Positions 6,010 through 7,508 of a DNA stretch of 7,508 nucleotides are shown here, piece by piece; within the stretch, counting starts at the first letter, position 1; every line of letters starts with the position of its first letter. Both the position numbers and the translations under genes were made by a program. This DNA is from Streptococcus pseudopneumoniae ATCC BAA-960 = CCUG 49455 (GTDB taxonomy: Bacteria > Bacillota > Bacilli > Lactobacillales > Streptococcaceae). The notes below the pieces were generated by a model. That model was given only the letters and a program-made list of their open reading frames with translations, was not told the DNA's origin and searched no databases. The stretch is taken from positions 1 to 7,508 of the forward strand of contig NZ_MWSM01000004.1 of NCBI RefSeq assembly GCF_002087075.1. Direction: 5' to 3'.

Positions 6010-6042
6010 AGTCAGGTACTCATTTGAAAGGAATTTGAAAGA

Positions 6043-7221
6043 ATGAAGAAAAGAATATTATTAGCCTCAACAGTAGCCTTGTCATTTGCTCCAGTATTGG
6101 CAACTCAAGCAGAAGAAGTTCTTTGGACTGCACGTAGTGTTGAGCAAATCCAAAATGATTTGACTAAAACGGACAACAAAACAAGTTATACAGTACAGTA
6201 TGGTGATACCTTGAGCACAATTGCAGAAGCCTTGGGTGTAGATGTCACAGTTCTTGCGAATTTGAATAAAATCACTAATATGGACTTGATTTTCCCAGAA
6301 ACTGTTTTGACAACGACTGTCAATGAAGTAGAAGAAGTAACGGAAGTTGAAATCCAAACACCCCAAGCAGACTCTAATGAAGAAGTGACAACTGCGACAG
6401 CAGATTTGACAACCAATCAAGTGACTGTAGATGATCAAACTGTTCAAGTTGCAGATCTTTCTCAACCAATTGCAGAAGCGCCAAAAGAAGTCTCATCAAA
6501 TTCAGAAGTTACAGAGACAGTGACTGCTACAGAAGAAGTGACACCATCTACAGGAACTTCTGTCCCAGAGGAGCAAACAGCCGAAACAAGTAGTGCAGTT
6601 GCAGAAGCAGCTCCTCAGGCAATGACTCCAGCTGAGAAAGATGAAACTCAAGCAAGCACTCAAGCTGAATCAGCAGTAGAAGCAACTACAACACCAGTAG
6701 AAGAAAAAGCTCCTGAAACAACTGCAACAAGTTCAGAAGCAAAAGAAGTAGCATCATCAAATGGAGCTACACCAACAGTTTCTACTTATCAACCAGAAGA
6801 GACGAAGATAGTTTCAACAACTTACACAGCTCCAGCTGCGCCTGATTATGCTGGACTTGCAGTAGCGAAATCTGAAAATGCAGGCCTTCAACCACAAACG
6901 GCTGTCTTTAAAGAAGAAATTGCCAACTTGTTTGGCATCACATTCTTTAGTGGTTACCGTCCAGGAGACAGTGGAGATCACGGAAAAGGTTTGGCTATTG
7001 ACTTTATTGTACCAGAAAGCTCAGAACTAGGGGATAAGATTGCGGAATACGCTATTCAAAATATGGCCAGCCGCGGCATTAGTTACATCATCTGGAAACA
7101 ACGTTTCTATGCTCCATTCGATAGCAAATATGGGCCAGCTAACACTTGGAATCCAATGCCAGACCGCGGTAGTGTGACAGAAAACCACTATGACCATGTT
7201 CACGTTTCAATGAATGGATAA
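6043..7221 (+). CDS. Secreted LysM cell-wall protein with C-terminal LAS/M15-like zinc peptidase domain
   Basis: This 392-residue exported wall protein starts with a signal peptide (MKKR, then a hydrophobic run to about residue 20; cleavage after A20 or A23). One LysM domain follows at about 48-91 (SYTVQYGDTLSTIAEALGV...), which binds peptidoglycan glycans. Residues about 92-265 are a Thr/Glu/Ala/Ser/Val-rich, probably disordered linker. The C-terminal domain (about 268-392) has SGYRPGD (303-309), then H313-x-x-G-x-A-x-D320, and ends with HYDHVHVS (382-389). HxxGxAxD plus a C-terminal HxH is the zinc-ligand pattern of LAS (VanY/MepA-like) peptidoglycan peptidases, so H313, D320 and H385 or H387 are likely ligands. 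No LPxTG or choline-binding repeats are present, so LysM alone should hold it to the wall. It is probably the LysM surface protein called Spr1875 in pneumococcus R6, from memory. The activity is inferred. Confidence 0.9.
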   Translation: MKKRILLASTVALSFAPVLATQAEEVLWTARSVEQIQNDLTKTDNKTSYTVQYGDTLSTIAEALGVDVTVLANLNKITNMDLIFPETVLTTTVNEVEEVTEVEIQTPQADSNEEVTTATADLTTNQVTVDDQTVQVADLSQPIAEAPKEVSSNSEVTETVTATEEVTPSTGTSVPEEQTAETSSAVAEAAPQAMTPAEKDETQASTQAESAVEATTTPVEEKAPETTATSSEAKEVASSNGATPTVSTYQPEETKIVSTTYTAPAAPDYAGLAVAKSENAGLQPQTAVFKEEIANLFGITFFSGYRPGDSGDHGKGLAIDFIVPESSELGDKIAEYAIQNMASRGISYIIWKQRFYAPFDSKYGPANTWNPMPDRGSVTENHYDHVHVSMNG

Positions 7222-7245
7222 ACCAGACTTGGTAATATCATTTTG

Positions 7246-7295
7246 ACGAATGAGATCTAGCTTTCGTGATAGGAAGTAGGTCTTGTTCGTTTTTT
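7246..7295 (+). terminator. Long terminator hairpin of the LysM gene
   Basis: A 13-bp stem pairs 7246-7258 (ACGAATGAGATCT) with 7278-7290 (AGGTCTTGTTCGT) using three G-T pairs. An inner stem CTTTC/GGAAG (7261-7265 with 7272-7276) continues it. Six T follow at 7290-7295. It ends 7 nt before the BOX element. Confidence 0.85.
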
Positions 7296-7302
7296 ATTTG
7301 TC

Positions 7303-7415
7303 ATACTCTTCGAAAATCTCTTCAAACCACGTCAGTTTTATCTGAAACCTCAAAGCTGTGCTTTGAGCAACCTGCGACTAGCTTTCTAGTTTACTCTTTG
7401 ATTTTCATTGAGTAT
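7303..7415 (+). repeat. Shortened BOX element (boxA-boxB-boxC, internal deletion)
   Basis: The left end ATACTCTTCGAAAATC and the right end GATTTTCATTGAGTAT form an imperfect terminal inverted repeat (13 of 16). These ends and the interior match the BOX repeat of S. pneumoniae and relatives, from memory. The left half of boxA runs up to CGTCAG at 7330-7335. Then comes the end of one boxB with the perfect hairpin CTCAAAG-CTGTG-CTTTGAG (7349-7367), and boxC with ACTAG-CTTT-CTAGT (7377-7390). The middle of boxA, where the common BOX-PCR primer site lies, and the start of boxB are absent. At 113 bp it is about 40 bp shorter than a standard A-B-C element. BOX units are non-autonomous and can alter the expression of neighbouring genes. 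Confidence 0.85.
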
Positions 7416-7488
7416 CAATTTGAATGGAAGATGGGAAGTTTCTGTCTTGTAATGATTCAAGCAACATTCTTGCAATCTATTTTACTTT

Positions 7489-7508
7489 ATACTCAATCAT
7501 TTTCAAAA
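7489..7508 (-). repeat. Possible inverted BOX-end-like fragment at window edge
   Basis: ATACTCAAT (7489-7497) is the exact reverse complement of the last nine bases of the BOX element (7407-7415). The next bases keep a partial match: read on the minus strand, 14 of 19 positions agree, with one 5-nt block different. It may be the border of another small repeat continuing past the window, or a chance match. The rest of 7416-7488 shows nothing I can name. Confidence 0.35.

Noticed and set aside
6082..6465. 127-codon minus-strand frame under the LysM gene
   Set aside because: It lies opposite the signal peptide, LysM and linker codons. It is cysteine-rich low-complexity sequence caused by the repetitive Thr/Glu/Ala codons of the real gene.
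6400..6840. Possible repeat array or CRISPR-like pattern in the Glu/Thr/Ala-rich coding stretch
   Set aside because: The similarity comes from biased codons (gaagaa, gcaaca, gtaacag) in a disordered linker. There is no fixed unit or regular spacing.
7447..7493. Promoter pointing out of the right edge (TTGTAA or TTGCAA with TATACT)
   Set aside because: Spacings are 35 and 12 bp, far from 17, and TATACT belongs to the repeat-like end.

Overview
The window looks like a Mitis-group Streptococcus chromosome (S. pneumoniae, S. mitis or a near relative). The grounds are the low-GC coding style, a dense CCA-less tRNA array of streptococcal type, a run of genes I recall in this order in pneumococcus (GCS2-like ligase, thrC, MATE pump, HAD hydrolase, LysM surface protein), and a BOX-type repeat at the right end. 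No database was consulted.

Bases 1-1009 are the 3' part of a tRNA operon, probably trailing an rRNA operon outside the window. It holds the tail of one tRNA (probably Val), then Gly(TCC), Ile(GAT), a decayed tRNA-Glu relic, Ser(TGA), initiator Met(CAT), Phe(GAA), Tyr(GTA), Trp(CCA), His(GTG), Gln(TTG) and Leu(CAA). A rho-independent terminator closes the array. The intact genes are all on the + strand and none encodes its CCA end. Shadow ORFs across this array are not genes.

Bases 1010-3957 hold two single-gene units, each with an extended -10 promoter: a glutamate-cysteine-ligase-like enzyme of uncertain substrate and threonine synthase (thrC). A GNRA-capped hairpin follows thrC. Bases 3961-5988 hold a two-gene unit: a MATE efflux pump starting at TTG behind a strong Shine-Dalgarno sequence, and a HAD phosphatase starting 3 nt after the pump's stop codon, ending in a terminator. 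Bases 6001-7295 hold a secreted LysM protein with its own promoter. Its C-terminal domain carries an HxxGxAxD motif typical of zinc peptidoglycan peptidases, and a long terminator hairpin follows.

Bases 7303-7415 are a shortened BOX element, and a second, inverted BOX-end-like sequence touches the window edge. The genes cover translation (tRNAs), amino acid and thiol or peptide chemistry, export and cell-wall maintenance. They look like a conserved core neighbourhood rather than one pathway. I see no phage, CRISPR, toxin-antitoxin or new multi-gene defence system. The points most worth a second look are the tRNA-Glu relic, the orphan ligase, the LysM/metallopeptidase protein with its unusual upstream region, and the repeat remnants.
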